Assembly (NCBI GenBank): GCA_913045935.1
Contig: CAJWSY010000006.1
Location: forward strand, 1 to 49,906
Source: an uncultured Chloroflexota bacterium
Lineage (GTDB): Bacteria > Chloroflexota > Dehalococcoidia > Lucifugimonadales > GCA-002694895
Direction: 5' to 3'
DNA: 49,906 bases
Under the pieces are notes generated by a model. That model was not told the origin of the DNA. It saw only the letters and a list, made by a program, of their open reading frames with translations, and searched no databases. Below, piece by piece: positions 17,077 to 25,327 of this stretch. How positions within the stretch are numbered: the stretch's first letter is position 1; each line of letters starts with the position of its first letter. The position numbers were made by a program, and so were the translations under genes.

Positions 17077-18294
17077 ATGCGAAAACGCTTTAAATTTTTA
17101 ATAGCATCTACATCAATTGGGGGATTGTATATTTTGTTTGAATATTTTATACATAAGAATAGAACAAAACAAATAAAAAAACAAAAAAAAGTATTAAGTA
17201 AATCACCAAGTTATGGAAGTTTAGATAAACTAAAATATGATATTCTTATTGCACAAGGAATTGAAAAAGAAGATATGTTAATAACTTTAAAAGAATGTTT
17301 TGATGTAGATAATCCAGAAGAATTGAGTTTAGAAACTTTAACAAAAGTTTTACACGATAATCATCCTTCAAAAAAGGATATAATAATAGACGATTTTATA
17401 CACAAACCTTTACCATTTACATTACAAATCACAATGAGTGTAGCAAACTGGTTAACTTTTAAAATTCTAGAATCTATTTGTAATATTGAAACACATCAAG
17501 GAGAATGTATTATACATGCTTTTTTTCCAAAAAAACCAAAAACTAAATCATATGTAAAATATAAAAAAACATTTATTTTATTTGCTGGATTATCAGGTTC
17601 TGTAGTTCAACTATTCAAATTAATAAATATATTGATTAAAAATGATTATGATATATTGTTACCGATGTATGGTCCTGGTGATTTATCATTAAATCACAAT
17701 TTGAATCATAATCAATATGATTATTGTAATGAAATTATAAAATTTTTACTTAAAAATAAAATTGAGAATATTCATTTATTTGCATGGTCTTTGGGTGGTA
17801 TAAAATATTTGTGTTTTGAAAGTTTGATATTAAATAATTTTAATTTGTCAAAAAAAATAAAAATTAAATCTGTTCATCTATTTGAACCTTTATTAACATC
17901 AAGAGCTGTAATTGATATGCATTTCACAACAAGACGTTCTATATTTAAAACAATTAAAGTTGTAAATTCTCGTACTAAAGACAAATCTTTTAAGTATTTG
18001 TTATTGAATTGTATTATGGGTTATTTTGTACATACAATATTAGGATTAGGATGTGCTAATAGTACGGATTATTTATATTATACAGAACATAAGAATAATA
18101 ATATTGTGTATCCGTATCAAAGATATTTATATATTTCTACAAATGATTTTTTATTCAATGATACTGCAGATAAGCATGTAATTGAAAACAATTTTAACAA
18201 AGAAAATGTATATAGTCGAGTTGGTTATCATGGTGGTTGGTTAAGAAGTAAACAACTTGACAATATATTTGATTCAATTATTTCTCAGAATTAA
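17077..18294 (+). CDS. Membrane-anchored alpha/beta hydrolase
   Basis: A 405-residue protein with an N-terminal hydrophobic segment (7-25) followed by a Lys-rich stretch. The hydrolase fold is indicated by FILFAGLSGS (oxyanion-hole region, 166-175), the nucleophile elbow AWSLGG with Ser238, a late acid in ISTNDFLF (Asp357) and GYHGGW with His385. The elbow is A-x-S-x-G rather than the more common G-x-S-x-G. This fits a lipase or esterase such as the ABHD1/3-type enzymes, but the substrate cannot be told. It may act on host or virion membrane lipid. The 3' end overlaps the convergent gene by 17 bp. Confidence 0.75.
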   Translation: MRKRFKFLIASTSIGGLYILFEYFIHKNRTKQIKKQKKVLSKSPSYGSLDKLKYDILIAQGIEKEDMLITLKECFDVDNPEELSLETLTKVLHDNHPSKKDIIIDDFIHKPLPFTLQITMSVANWLTFKILESICNIETHQGECIIHAFFPKKPKTKSYVKYKKTFILFAGLSGSVVQLFKLINILIKNDYDILLPMYGPGDLSLNHNLNHNQYDYCNEIIKFLLKNKIENIHLFAWSLGGIKYLCFESLILNNFNLSKKIKIKSVHLFEPLLTSRAVIDMHFTTRRSIFKTIKVVNSRTKDKSFKYLLLNCIMGYFVHTILGLGCANSTDYLYYTEHKNNNIVYPYQRYLYISTNDFLFNDTADKHVIENNFNKENVYSRVGYHGGWLRSKQLDNIFDSIISQN

Positions 18295-19369
18295 GTTTTT
18301 TATTATTTTCAGATCTATTTTTTGCTTCTAATTTTCTCCTTAGACGATTGCGTACTCCATTTCTTCTGCCTCCACCTCTCATAGCTTGTGAAGCTTGAAA
18401 GTTAGGAAAACCTGTTCCTGGTTTTTTCATAGAATCAGCACACAATTCTTCGAGAGCACTAAAATCATCATCATCATTAACTTCTTGCCCTTTTTGTTTC
18501 ATAAATTCTTTGAAAATGCCTTGAACATCTTTGGATTTAAACATTTTTTTGAATTTTTTATCTTTTTTCATTTTTTCCATCATAGTGTGAACTTCTCCGA
18601 TTAATTCTTCTTGATTAACATCACCAGACTCCATTTTAGTTTTAAGTTTTGATGCAACAGTTTGGACAAGATTTTTTAACCCTCCACCTCCAACCAATTT
18701 TTGCATTATTGATGAAACATCAGGACTATTCATATCACTAATGTCACTCATATCGAATGCCGACATATCAATATCTTCTGCGATTTCTTTGGCAAGATTA
18801 CCAATTTTTGTGTCCTTAAACATATCATTATATTTATTAGTAGGATCCTCATCACATGTGTCATCGTCACTGGTATCTGCGGATTCTTCAGAATCAAGTT
18901 CTTCTATATTTATTTCAGAATTATTATCCATCAATTTTTGTATCATTTCCATCATTTGTTCTTGAATACCATCACTTTCTTTCATAAAATTTTCATCACT
19001 AAATTGTTCAAAAAAATCTTCTAAATTACTTGATTTTGAACGAATTGTTGTTCCAATAAGAGATAAAGTTTGTAAAAATTTCCATATTGCTTCAATATTT
19101 TTGTCTTGATTAGACTTTTTAATAGTTGAATTAAAAATAGTAGATAAATCAAAATTATCAATAAAAATAAATTGATCTTCGAACAAAGAACTGTCCATTT
19201 TTGATATTTTATCCATGTTGGTTCCTATACATTTCATGAATTTTTGTAATGGACGTGTATCTTGTAACATATCAATTTTATTTAAATTTGTTGTTTTTTC
19301 TGGATAACATCTTTTTAAATTAGATATAAAATCATTTAGTGTTGTGTTAAAAGTTTGGACAAGTTCCAT
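18278..19369 (-). CDS. Acidic protein of unknown function with basic C-terminal tail
   Basis: A 363-residue protein from the ATG at 19369 (MELVQTFNTTLNDFI). A farther ATG at 19396 would add nine residues. The N-terminal helical domain (1-125: F-N-x-T-L-x-x-F, YPE, then IEAIWKFLQTLSLIG) resembles a family I remember in many mimivirus relatives. The centre is very acidic (about 160-190, with a run of Asp/Glu), then come Met/Lys-rich helices. The tail is Arg-rich (GGGRRNGVRNRLRRKLEAK). The domain order suggests an internal nucleic-acid- or protein-binding virion component; this is inference. Confidence 0.65.
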   Translation of the reverse strand: MELVQTFNTTLNDFISNLKRCYPEKTTNLNKIDMLQDTRPLQKFMKCIGTNMDKISKMDSSLFEDQFIFIDNFDLSTIFNSTIKKSNQDKNIEAIWKFLQTLSLIGTTIRSKSSNLEDFFEQFSDENFMKESDGIQEQMMEMIQKLMDNNSEINIEELDSEESADTSDDDTCDEDPTNKYNDMFKDTKIGNLAKEIAEDIDMSAFDMSDISDMNSPDVSSIMQKLVGGGGLKNLVQTVASKLKTKMESGDVNQEELIGEVHTMMEKMKKDKKFKKMFKSKDVQGIFKEFMKQKGQEVNDDDDFSALEELCADSMKKPGTGFPNFQASQAMRGGGRRNGVRNRLRRKLEAKNRSENNKKLNSEK

Positions 19370-19436
19370 ATTTAATTTTAATATTACAATATTCATTAAT
19401 AACCGCAGATTTGTAATATTTTATTTGATATACTTA

Positions 19437-19973
19437 ATGAAGCAAACACTCCCTTTTATTGAAGTAGAAGTTTTAAGACCTAACCCAAAAGCAGTAATTC
19501 TAAAATGTAAACTTGCCAAATGGGATAAAACTACATCTGTATCATATAAGGCGGCTAATTCTGCGGATTATAGACAAAGCTATACTGGCTCTGGACTACC
19601 TTTCCCAGATGCGATTGTTGCTATGGATAATACAGACAACAAAGGAACAATTAAACCATCTTCAAAAGAATTTGTAATTAAATTGAAATATCCAAATTCA
19701 TATTATAGTCATCTTGGAACAAGATTAATTTTACCACATGTACATCTATCAGTAAAACAAAACAACAAAATACAATCAACAAATATTCAACTGGGTGAAA
19801 ATGCTCCGTTTAGAACATTAACTTATCAAACAAATCCAGTACCAAGAATATCACCTAATTTTTATAGTCGTAAAGCTGTAAAAATGCCTAGATCTCAAGA
19901 ACAAATACTTAGAGATAGTGGATATTCTTTAGAAACACCTAAAAATTTTTGGGGAAAAGCAGTACCACCATAA
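19437..19973 (+). CDS. Predicted virion-associated protein
   Basis: A 178-residue protein from the ATG at 19437 (MKQTLPFIEVEVLRP). The upstream ATG at 19344 overlaps the divergent gene and adds a hydrophobic stretch of low plausibility. Key motifs are SYTGSGLPFPDA (residues 48-59) followed by a NTDNKGT turn, strands FVIKLKYP and RLILPHVHL, and a C-terminal RTLTYQTNP...SPNFYSRK. The SGSGLPFP-type motif followed by an N-x-G turn is one I associate with a small conserved protein of algal large DNA viruses, probably structural. The assignment is from memory and moderate. Confidence 0.6.
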   Translation: MKQTLPFIEVEVLRPNPKAVILKCKLAKWDKTTSVSYKAANSADYRQSYTGSGLPFPDAIVAMDNTDNKGTIKPSSKEFVIKLKYPNSYYSHLGTRLILPHVHLSVKQNNKIQSTNIQLGENAPFRTLTYQTNPVPRISPNFYSRKAVKMPRSQEQILRDSGYSLETPKNFWGKAVPP

Positions 19974-20006
19974 GTTAAAAATGTATAAAGTTGTTTCTTG
20001 GAATAT

Positions 20007-20014
20007 AGTATAAA
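20007..20014 (+). promoter_or_regulatory. AGTATAAA, variant of the candidate promoter motif
   Basis: This differs from the AGTATAAG core in the last base and ends 6 bp before the eIF4E-like ATG. It is a weak member of the set. Confidence 0.25.
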
Positions 20015-20020
20015 ATATAT

Positions 20021-20512
20021 ATGATTCAATTAGAATCACATTGGAGTTTTTGGTATCACTCTTCCAAAAATAGAAATTGGGATAAAGATAGTTATCAATT
20101 TTTGTTTAAAACTCAATATGCTGAAGAATTTTGGGGAGTTTTTAAATTATTGACTCAAAAACACTATGAATCAGGTATAATTTTTATTATGCGAAATGAT
20201 GTATTTCCAGATTGGAAAAGTTCTGAAAATATTAATGGTGGTTTTATATCTATAAAAATAGACAAAAAGAACAAAAATGAAAAATATAATGATTTAGTGA
20301 AAATATCACAAAAATGGATAGAAAGGCTAATTTCAGAAACTATAACTAACAAAAAAAATATAACACATGGAATTTCATTAAGTCCAAAAAGTAATCATTG
20401 TATACTAAAACTTTGGTTAAATGAAAAGATAAAAGATGTAAAAACTATGTTATGTAATGATTTACCATTAGCAAATACTAACAAATTTACAGCATTTTCC
20501 CATAAACATTAA
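20021..20512 (+). CDS. eIF4E-like cap-binding protein with altered cap pocket
   Basis: A 163-residue eIF4E-family protein without the N-terminal extension. It starts at the core HWSFWYHS. Equivalents of the two Trp that sandwich the m7G cap are present: Trp20 (human W56) and Trp65 (W102, in PDW). Trp38 in EEFW matches W73 of the eIF4G-binding face, and Trp132 matches W166. The acidic residue after W102, human E103, which reads the methylated guanine edge, is Lys66 here (codon 20216-20218). The PDW-K...NINGG context shows the alignment is not ambiguous. It may bind a different cap, or bind caps weakly as a decoy for eIF4G. An eIF4A-like gene lies at 1132. Confidence 0.85.
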   Translation: MIQLESHWSFWYHSSKNRNWDKDSYQFLFKTQYAEEFWGVFKLLTQKHYESGIIFIMRNDVFPDWKSSENINGGFISIKIDKKNKNEKYNDLVKISQKWIERLISETITNKKNITHGISLSPKSNHCILKLWLNEKIKDVKTMLCNDLPLANTNKFTAFSHKH

Positions 20513-20549
20513 AATAGTATTTTTTGAAAATTAAAAATTAAATAAAAAT

Positions 20550-21671
20550 TTAAGAAGATGCTTGTGATGAATATTTTTGATAAAGATCCTCCGCATTTTT
20601 AGCAGCAAGTATTGCTTCTTCTTTAGCTTTCATCAAAGCTTGTAAAGTTTCATTATCTAAATTTGTTGTACTAATTTTTTCTTTATTATTTTCAGTTTCT
20701 GGTTTTTTCAATACAGACTTAGTTTGTTCTAATGTAGGTTGTGGTGTAATTTCTTGTGGAGACACTTCTTTTGGAACTTCAGTTGAAACTTCTGCTGAAA
20801 CTGTTGCTGGAGCTTCAGCTGAAACTTGACCTGGAACTTCACCAGTAACTTCACTTGGAATTACAATTTCTTTGGTTTGTTTTGGATCTCCAGATTCAAC
20901 ATCACTTTCATAATCAGTATCTTCATCTTCAGTCGCATAATCAGTATACTGAAATTGTTCTTCTTTGTCATCTGTATAGAAAAGACAAAAATCAGTATCA
21001 GAAGTATCATTCTTTTTTTCTTCAGGAATTGTTACAAGACCTCTCAATACAATATCTGGATTATATCCTCTTGGTTTCATGAAAACACCTTTTACTTCAA
21101 CTAAAGGTACTACATTACAATTTTTGATTGAATCAAGTGGTATTAAATTTTGTTCAGAATCCATACATTGAACTTCATACGAACTTTTGTTACCTCTAGT
21201 ACGTATATGTACTCTTGAACAGAAAACATTATCATCATCAATAATTGGATGATACATTTCTTTTATTTTATTTGGAGATGGTTTAGGTTTTCCAGATAAA
21301 GCACCGTTCTCATTCCACATATGTCCAAACCATTGATCGTGATTATTAACTATTTGACTTACAAGCCAAGTTTCTAATGTATCTATAAATTTTTTAAATT
21401 GAACATGTTTCGGTTCATTATCAAGTAATGTTACACGAAAAAAACCATTTTTGGAAGCAGTTTCTATATCAAGATTGTCTCCAACTTTAAATGCTGGTAA
21501 TGCAAATTGTAAGCTTCTTGATTCATCTCGCAAATGTTCAATAACACTTTCCCAAGATCCTCCAGCTAATTCATCACCTTTTACTAATTTAAAATCATTT
21601 AAGTCAACCATATCGTAATCAGGTACAAGTTCCGTATCAGAGTCATAATCTTCTTCTACATTCGATGCCAT
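20550..21671 (-). CDS. Protein of unknown function with a repeat-rich acidic tail
   Basis: A 373-residue protein from the ATG at 21669-21671 (MASNVEEDYDSDTEL), preferred over the ATG at 21746 because that would overlap the divergent gene at 21723. Residues 35-230 form a folded domain with SWESVIEHLRDESRSLQF, a WLVSQIVNNHDQWFGHMW helix, RVHIRTRGN and VVPLVEVKGVFMKPRGYNPDIVLRGL. The layout recalls conserved giant-virus proteins that might be single-strand DNA-binding, but I cannot name one. Residues 250-340 are acidic, then degenerate V-S/P-x-E-x repeats (SAEVSTEVPKEVS). The tail ends in an Ala/Glu helix. Confidence 0.65.
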   Translation of the reverse strand: MASNVEEDYDSDTELVPDYDMVDLNDFKLVKGDELAGGSWESVIEHLRDESRSLQFALPAFKVGDNLDIETASKNGFFRVTLLDNEPKHVQFKKFIDTLETWLVSQIVNNHDQWFGHMWNENGALSGKPKPSPNKIKEMYHPIIDDDNVFCSRVHIRTRGNKSSYEVQCMDSEQNLIPLDSIKNCNVVPLVEVKGVFMKPRGYNPDIVLRGLVTIPEEKKNDTSDTDFCLFYTDDKEEQFQYTDYATEDEDTDYESDVESGDPKQTKEIVIPSEVTGEVPGQVSAEAPATVSAEVSTEVPKEVSPQEITPQPTLEQTKSVLKKPETENNKEKISTTNLDNETLQALMKAKEEAILAAKNAEDLYQKYSSQASS

Positions 21672-21722
21672 GTGAGTTGTATTTAATGATGAAAAAATAT
21701 TTCTAAATTTAAACGCAGACAA

Positions 21723-21947
21723 ATGATAATCAGAGAAATTATACATGATTTATTACATCATACACTTGATGAAGTAAGAGAAAAACAAAATATGATGCGA
21801 TTACAAACAGATCTCATTGATCCTATTATTCAATACGCTTTTGCACATTTATATCCATATATAATTGTTACATCTATACTTTTTTTCTTTACATTTATAC
21901 TTGCTGTTGCGATTCTTATTTTTATTCTAAAAGGTCAATCTTTGTAG
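21723..21947 (+). CDS. Small conserved-looking membrane protein
   Basis: A 74-residue protein. An amphipathic N terminus (about 1-28) is followed by DLIDPIIQYAFAHLYPYIIVTS and one or two C-terminal membrane helices (ILFFFTFILAVAILIFIL). The DPII-x-Y...L-YPYI-x-TSI-x-F pattern matches a short membrane protein I remember from several algal large DNA viruses. It is probably a virion membrane component. It is divergent from the gene ending at 21671, with 51 bp between starts. Confidence 0.65.
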   Translation: MIIREIIHDLLHHTLDEVREKQNMMRLQTDLIDPIIQYAFAHLYPYIIVTSILFFFTFILAVAILIFILKGQSL

Positions 21948-21965
21948 ACTAAAAACCTTTTTTAA

Positions 21966-22013
21966 AACAAAATTCGGCTTTTTCGAATACTTATTCAAGT
22001 ATGTAAGTTTTGT
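21966..22013. other. Nested inverted repeats in the 162-bp gap after the small membrane gene
   Basis: An outer pair (ACAAAA 21967-21972 with TTTTGT 22008-22013) encloses two hairpins: ATTCG/CGAAT (21972-21976 with 21984-21988) and ATACTT/AAGTAT (21987-21992 with 21997-22002, loop ATTC). The hairpins share two bases, so not all stems can form at once. It could be a transcript 3'-end structure; chance in AT-rich DNA is also possible. Nothing else coding is seen in 21948-22109. Confidence 0.3.
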
Positions 22014-22060
22014 CATTAACTCATTGTATTATTGGTTTAATACTTATAATTATAAATTTG

Positions 22061-22068
22061 AGTATAAG
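22061..22068 (+). promoter_or_regulatory. AGTATAAG candidate promoter motif
   Basis: The core of the motif seen at 716 and 1096, here 41 bp before the ATG at 22110, followed by a run of TATATATTATAT. Confidence 0.35.
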
Positions 22069-22109
22069 TTTATAATAGAAAATATATATTATATTTCTGA
22101 AGAAACAAA

Positions 22110-22352
22110 ATGAGTTTTTATAATGAAAAAGATGAATTATGTAAAGATGAATACAAAGAATGGTGTAATCAAGAATGTGATGAAGGTTTAAAAAATATTG
22201 ATTTTATAAACTCTTTTTTGGATAAATATGTAAAATGGATAAAAAAACAGAAAACTGTTGTAGGAATAGAGACTCGAGAACTAAAAATGAAAGATTATTT
22301 ATCTTTACATAAAGAAAAAATTAGAAAAATCATTTACAATATGAGTATTTGA
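22110..22352 (+). CDS. Small charged protein of unknown function
   Basis: An 80-residue protein with two N-terminal cysteine-containing stretches (DELCKDEYKEWCNQEC), then a mostly helical Lys/Glu-rich remainder. It has its own candidate promoter motif upstream. No family is recognised. Confidence 0.55.
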   Translation: MSFYNEKDELCKDEYKEWCNQECDEGLKNIDFINSFLDKYVKWIKKQKTVVGIETRELKMKDYLSLHKEKIRKIIYNMSI

Positions 22353-22433
22353 ACTATTTTAAAAATATATTTTTGAAAAGAAAATGTGTAAAAAAATGAT
22401 TAAGTCTAATCTTATATTTATTATAACATTATC

Positions 22434-24986
22434 ATGGAGGTAATGCATGTTGTAAAACGTGATGGCACAAAAGAAACGGTGTCTTTTGACAAAGTATCAA
22501 ATAGATTAAGCAAGTTAGTTGAAGGAGATGGAAACCAAAAAAAGTTAAAAGTTGATTATATTGCTTTAGCTCAGAAAGTTTGTGGAGATATGTATTCAGG
22601 TGTGCGTACATATGAGTTGGACGAATTGTCCGCACAAACATGTGCCGGAATGATTACTGAATGTGTAGACTATGGTGTTTTGGCAAGTCGTTTGGCAATT
22701 TCAAATCATCATAAAAGAACTTCACCTTCATTTAGCGAAACAATTCAAATTTTGTATGAAAGTACAAACAAGCTTGGGAAAAAAGTACAACTAGTTACAA
22801 AAGAGCTTTATAACACTGTTATGAAACATAAAGTAAAATTAAATCAAATTATTGACTATTCGAGAGATTATGATATTGATTATTTTGGATTTAAAACTTT
22901 AGAAAAAAGCTATTTACTAAAAGTGAATGGAGAAATTGTAGAAAGACCTCAACATATGTTTTTGAGAGTATCTCTTGGTATTCACGGATCTGATATTAAA
23001 TCCGCTATTCAATGTTATAATGCTTTATCTCAAAAAAAATGTATACATGCAACACCTACATTATTTAATGCTGGTACTGTAAATGGTCAACTTGCGTCAT
23101 GTTTTCTAATGGGAATTAATTCAGATAGTATTGTTGGTATTTATGATGCTTTGAAAGATACTGCTCTTATTTCTAAAAATTCTGGAGGAATTGGTATCCA
23201 TATTCATGATGTTCGTGCAAGAGGTGCTGAAATCGCTGGAGGCACTGGTATTTCAAACGGTATTGTACCTATGTTACGTGTATTTAACAATACGGCACGC
23301 TATGTTGATCAAGGAGGGGGAAAAAGGAATGGTTCTTTCGCTATTTATTTAGAACCATGGCATTTAGATATTCATGAATTTCTACAATTGCGTAAAAATC
23401 AAGGATTCGAAGAAGTTCGAGCAAGAGATTTATTTTATGCAATGTGGATTCCAGATTTATTTATGAAAAGAGTACAAGAAAATGGAAAATGGACTTTAAT
23501 GTGTCCTCATTCATGCCCTGGATTATCGGATGTATATGGAGATGAATTTGAAGAATTATATACAAAATATGAGAATATGGGACTGGGAAAACAGGTTGAT
23601 GCCCAAGAAATTTGGTTTAGTATTCTAGAAAGTCAAACAGAAACTGGTACTCCATACATCCTATTTAAGGATAGTTGTAATAAAAAATCAAATCAAAAGA
23701 ATCTTGGAACTATTAAATCTTCTAATTTATGTTGTGAAATTGTAGAACATACTTCAAATGATGAAACCGCTGTATGTAATCTTGCCAGTATTAGTTTACC
23801 AGCTTGTGTTATTAAACCTAATATAAAAGATGGTATTAGTATTGTTGGTATTCCAAAGTGTGCATTTTGTTTGTTGGCAAAAGCATGGTGCGATAGATGG
23901 AATCTTGAATATACATATGAACAATTACCAGGTCCAGAAGTTGGAAAAAAATATCCACAAATTAGTGTAAACGATTTCAAAGGGGGATTTACTGATTTTG
24001 TTGAAGCTTTTCCTGTAAACTATGATTATGAAGCACTTACAAATATCACAAAACAATTGGTGCGTAATCTTAACAAGGTAATTGATAAAAGTACATATCC
24101 AATTGAAAGTGCAAGACGTTCTAATATTAGACATCGACCAATTGGTATTGGAGTACAAGGTTTAGCAGATGTGTTTATGAAAATGAGAATTGGTTTTGAT
24201 AGCCAAAAAGCAAAATTTATTAATGACAAAATCTTTGAAACTATTTATTTTGCGGCTGTTCAAGAATCTATGACTATTGCAATGAAAAAGGCTGAAAAGA
24301 AGAAAGTTAGTTCTCCTCCATCTTCATATCCAGGAGCATATTCAACATTCGAAGGTTCTCCAATGCAAAAAGGACAATTTCAGTTTGATTTATGGGATAA
24401 AACACCTTCAAAATCAGAACCATGTTATGATTGGGAATCACTTAGAAAAGATGTTCAAAAATATGGTATTATCAATTCACTTCTTGTAGCACCTATGCCA
24501 ACAGCTTCTACAGCTCAAATTCTTGGTAATACTGAATGTTTTGAACCAATTACATCAAATATTTATGTAAGAAGAACACTTGCAGGAGAATTTGTGTTAA
24601 TGAACAAATATTTACAAGAAGATTTAGAATCTCTAAATATTTGGAATAGTGAACTAAAAAACTCTATTTTAGCAAATGATGGTAGTATTCAACATTTGAA
24701 TGTTCCAAATATTATTAAAGATACATACAAAACTGTATGGGAAATTTCACAAAGAGTTCTAATCGATCTTGCAGCAGATAGAGGAAAATATATTTGTCAA
24801 TCACAAAGTCTGAATTTATTTGTAAAGGAAGCTAAATTTGATGTGATTACATCAATGCTTTTCCATGCATGGAAAGTGGGTCTAAAAACTGGTGTATATT
24901 ATCTAAGAACACGACCACAATCAAAGGCACAATCGTTTACTATTGCTCCAAAAGAAGAACCTGTTTGTGAATCTTGTAGTGGATAA
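22434..24986 (+). CDS. Class I ribonucleotide reductase large subunit with embedded glutaredoxin-like domain
   Basis: An 850-residue R1 subunit that reduces ribonucleoside diphosphates. An N-terminal ATP cone (about 1-95, KRDGTKETVSFDKV) precedes the ten-stranded barrel: SCFLMG with a redox Cys, NSGGIGI, NLCCEIVEHTS with the active-site Cys, AVCNLASISL, RHRPIGIGVQGLAD, and PMPTASTAQILGN(T)E. The C terminus ends CESCSG, the mobile Cys pair. About 65 extra residues (462-527, nt 23817-24014) sit exactly after AVCNLASISLP. They read as a compact glutaredoxin: a strand leading to CAFC (Cys476, Cys479), a helix LLAKAWCDRW, a cis-Pro strand YPQISV and GGFTDF. Without this insert the length is the usual ~785. 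The insert likely reduces the enzyme's own disulfide in cis. No small subunit lies in this window. Confidence 0.95.
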   Translation: MEVMHVVKRDGTKETVSFDKVSNRLSKLVEGDGNQKKLKVDYIALAQKVCGDMYSGVRTYELDELSAQTCAGMITECVDYGVLASRLAISNHHKRTSPSFSETIQILYESTNKLGKKVQLVTKELYNTVMKHKVKLNQIIDYSRDYDIDYFGFKTLEKSYLLKVNGEIVERPQHMFLRVSLGIHGSDIKSAIQCYNALSQKKCIHATPTLFNAGTVNGQLASCFLMGINSDSIVGIYDALKDTALISKNSGGIGIHIHDVRARGAEIAGGTGISNGIVPMLRVFNNTARYVDQGGGKRNGSFAIYLEPWHLDIHEFLQLRKNQGFEEVRARDLFYAMWIPDLFMKRVQENGKWTLMCPHSCPGLSDVYGDEFEELYTKYENMGLGKQVDAQEIWFSILESQTETGTPYILFKDSCNKKSNQKNLGTIKSSNLCCEIVEHTSNDETAVCNLASISLPACVIKPNIKDGISIVGIPKCAFCLLAKAWCDRWNLEYTYEQLPGPEVGKKYPQISVNDFKGGFTDFVEAFPVNYDYEALTNITKQLVRNLNKVIDKSTYPIESARRSNIRHRPIGIGVQGLADVFMKMRIGFDSQKAKFINDKIFETIYFAAVQESMTIAMKKAEKKKVSSPPSSYPGAYSTFEGSPMQKGQFQFDLWDKTPSKSEPCYDWESLRKDVQKYGIINSLLVAPMPTASTAQILGNTECFEPITSNIYVRRTLAGEFVLMNKYLQEDLESLNIWNSELKNSILANDGSIQHLNVPNIIKDTYKTVWEISQRVLIDLAADRGKYICQSQSLNLFVKEAKFDVITSMLFHAWKVGLKTGVYYLRTRPQSKAQSFTIAPKEEPVCESCSG
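23817..24014 (+). other. Glutaredoxin-like domain nested in ribonucleotide reductase
   Basis: Residues ~462-527 of the R1 protein. Order of glutaredoxin features: beta strand ISIVGIP, redox motif C-A-F-C, amphipathic helix, strand EYTY, cis-proline Y-P-Q-I-S, Gly-Gly and a final helix FTDFVEAF. In glutaredoxins the corresponding parts are C-P-Y-C, T/V-P-Q-I-F and GG-x-D-D/F. The flanking R1 sequence is continuous on both sides (NLASISLP, then YDYEALTNITKQLVRNLNK), so this is an in-frame insertion. Confidence 0.8.
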
Positions 24987-25015
24987 ATTATACATAACAA
25001 AATCGATTAACGATG

Positions 25016-25282
25016 TTAAATCTTATTAAATGGTTCAGGTTCAATATGATAACGAGTTTTAAGTATTGTTTTTATTATTTCAATTTTTTCTTTTGAAATA
25101 TTTGGAAGTTGTAAATCCAAAGAATAAATAATATTTTTTTTAAAATTGTCAATTAAATTTGAATTTTCAAATTCAAATGATTTGATTACTTTCAATTTGT
25201 CACAATGATTTTTTATAACTGAAATAAGCTCTATTTCATCTATATTTTTATCGTTAGGCAAATGTATAGTTATTCCATACAT
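25016..25282 (-). CDS. Small protein of unknown function
   Basis: An 88-residue protein (MYGITIHLPNDKNIDEIELI) with alternating strands and helices and no Cys pair or membrane segment. It is convergent with the ribonucleotide reductase gene, about 30 bp away. The gap contains an imperfect hairpin around ATCG...CGAT. No family is recognised. Confidence 0.5.
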   Translation of the reverse strand: MYGITIHLPNDKNIDEIELISVIKNHCDKLKVIKSFEFENSNLIDNFKKNIIYSLDLQLPNISKEKIEIIKTILKTRYHIEPEPFNKI

Positions 25283-25327
25283 TATATTAAAACATAAATT
25301 TTTTGGCGAATTAATATTTTACTATTA

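Noticed and set aside
23817-24014. Intein or intron in the ribonucleotide reductase gene
   Set aside because: The extra segment is too short for an intein, lacks the Cys/Ser start and His-Asn end motifs, keeps frame, and reads as a glutaredoxin fold.
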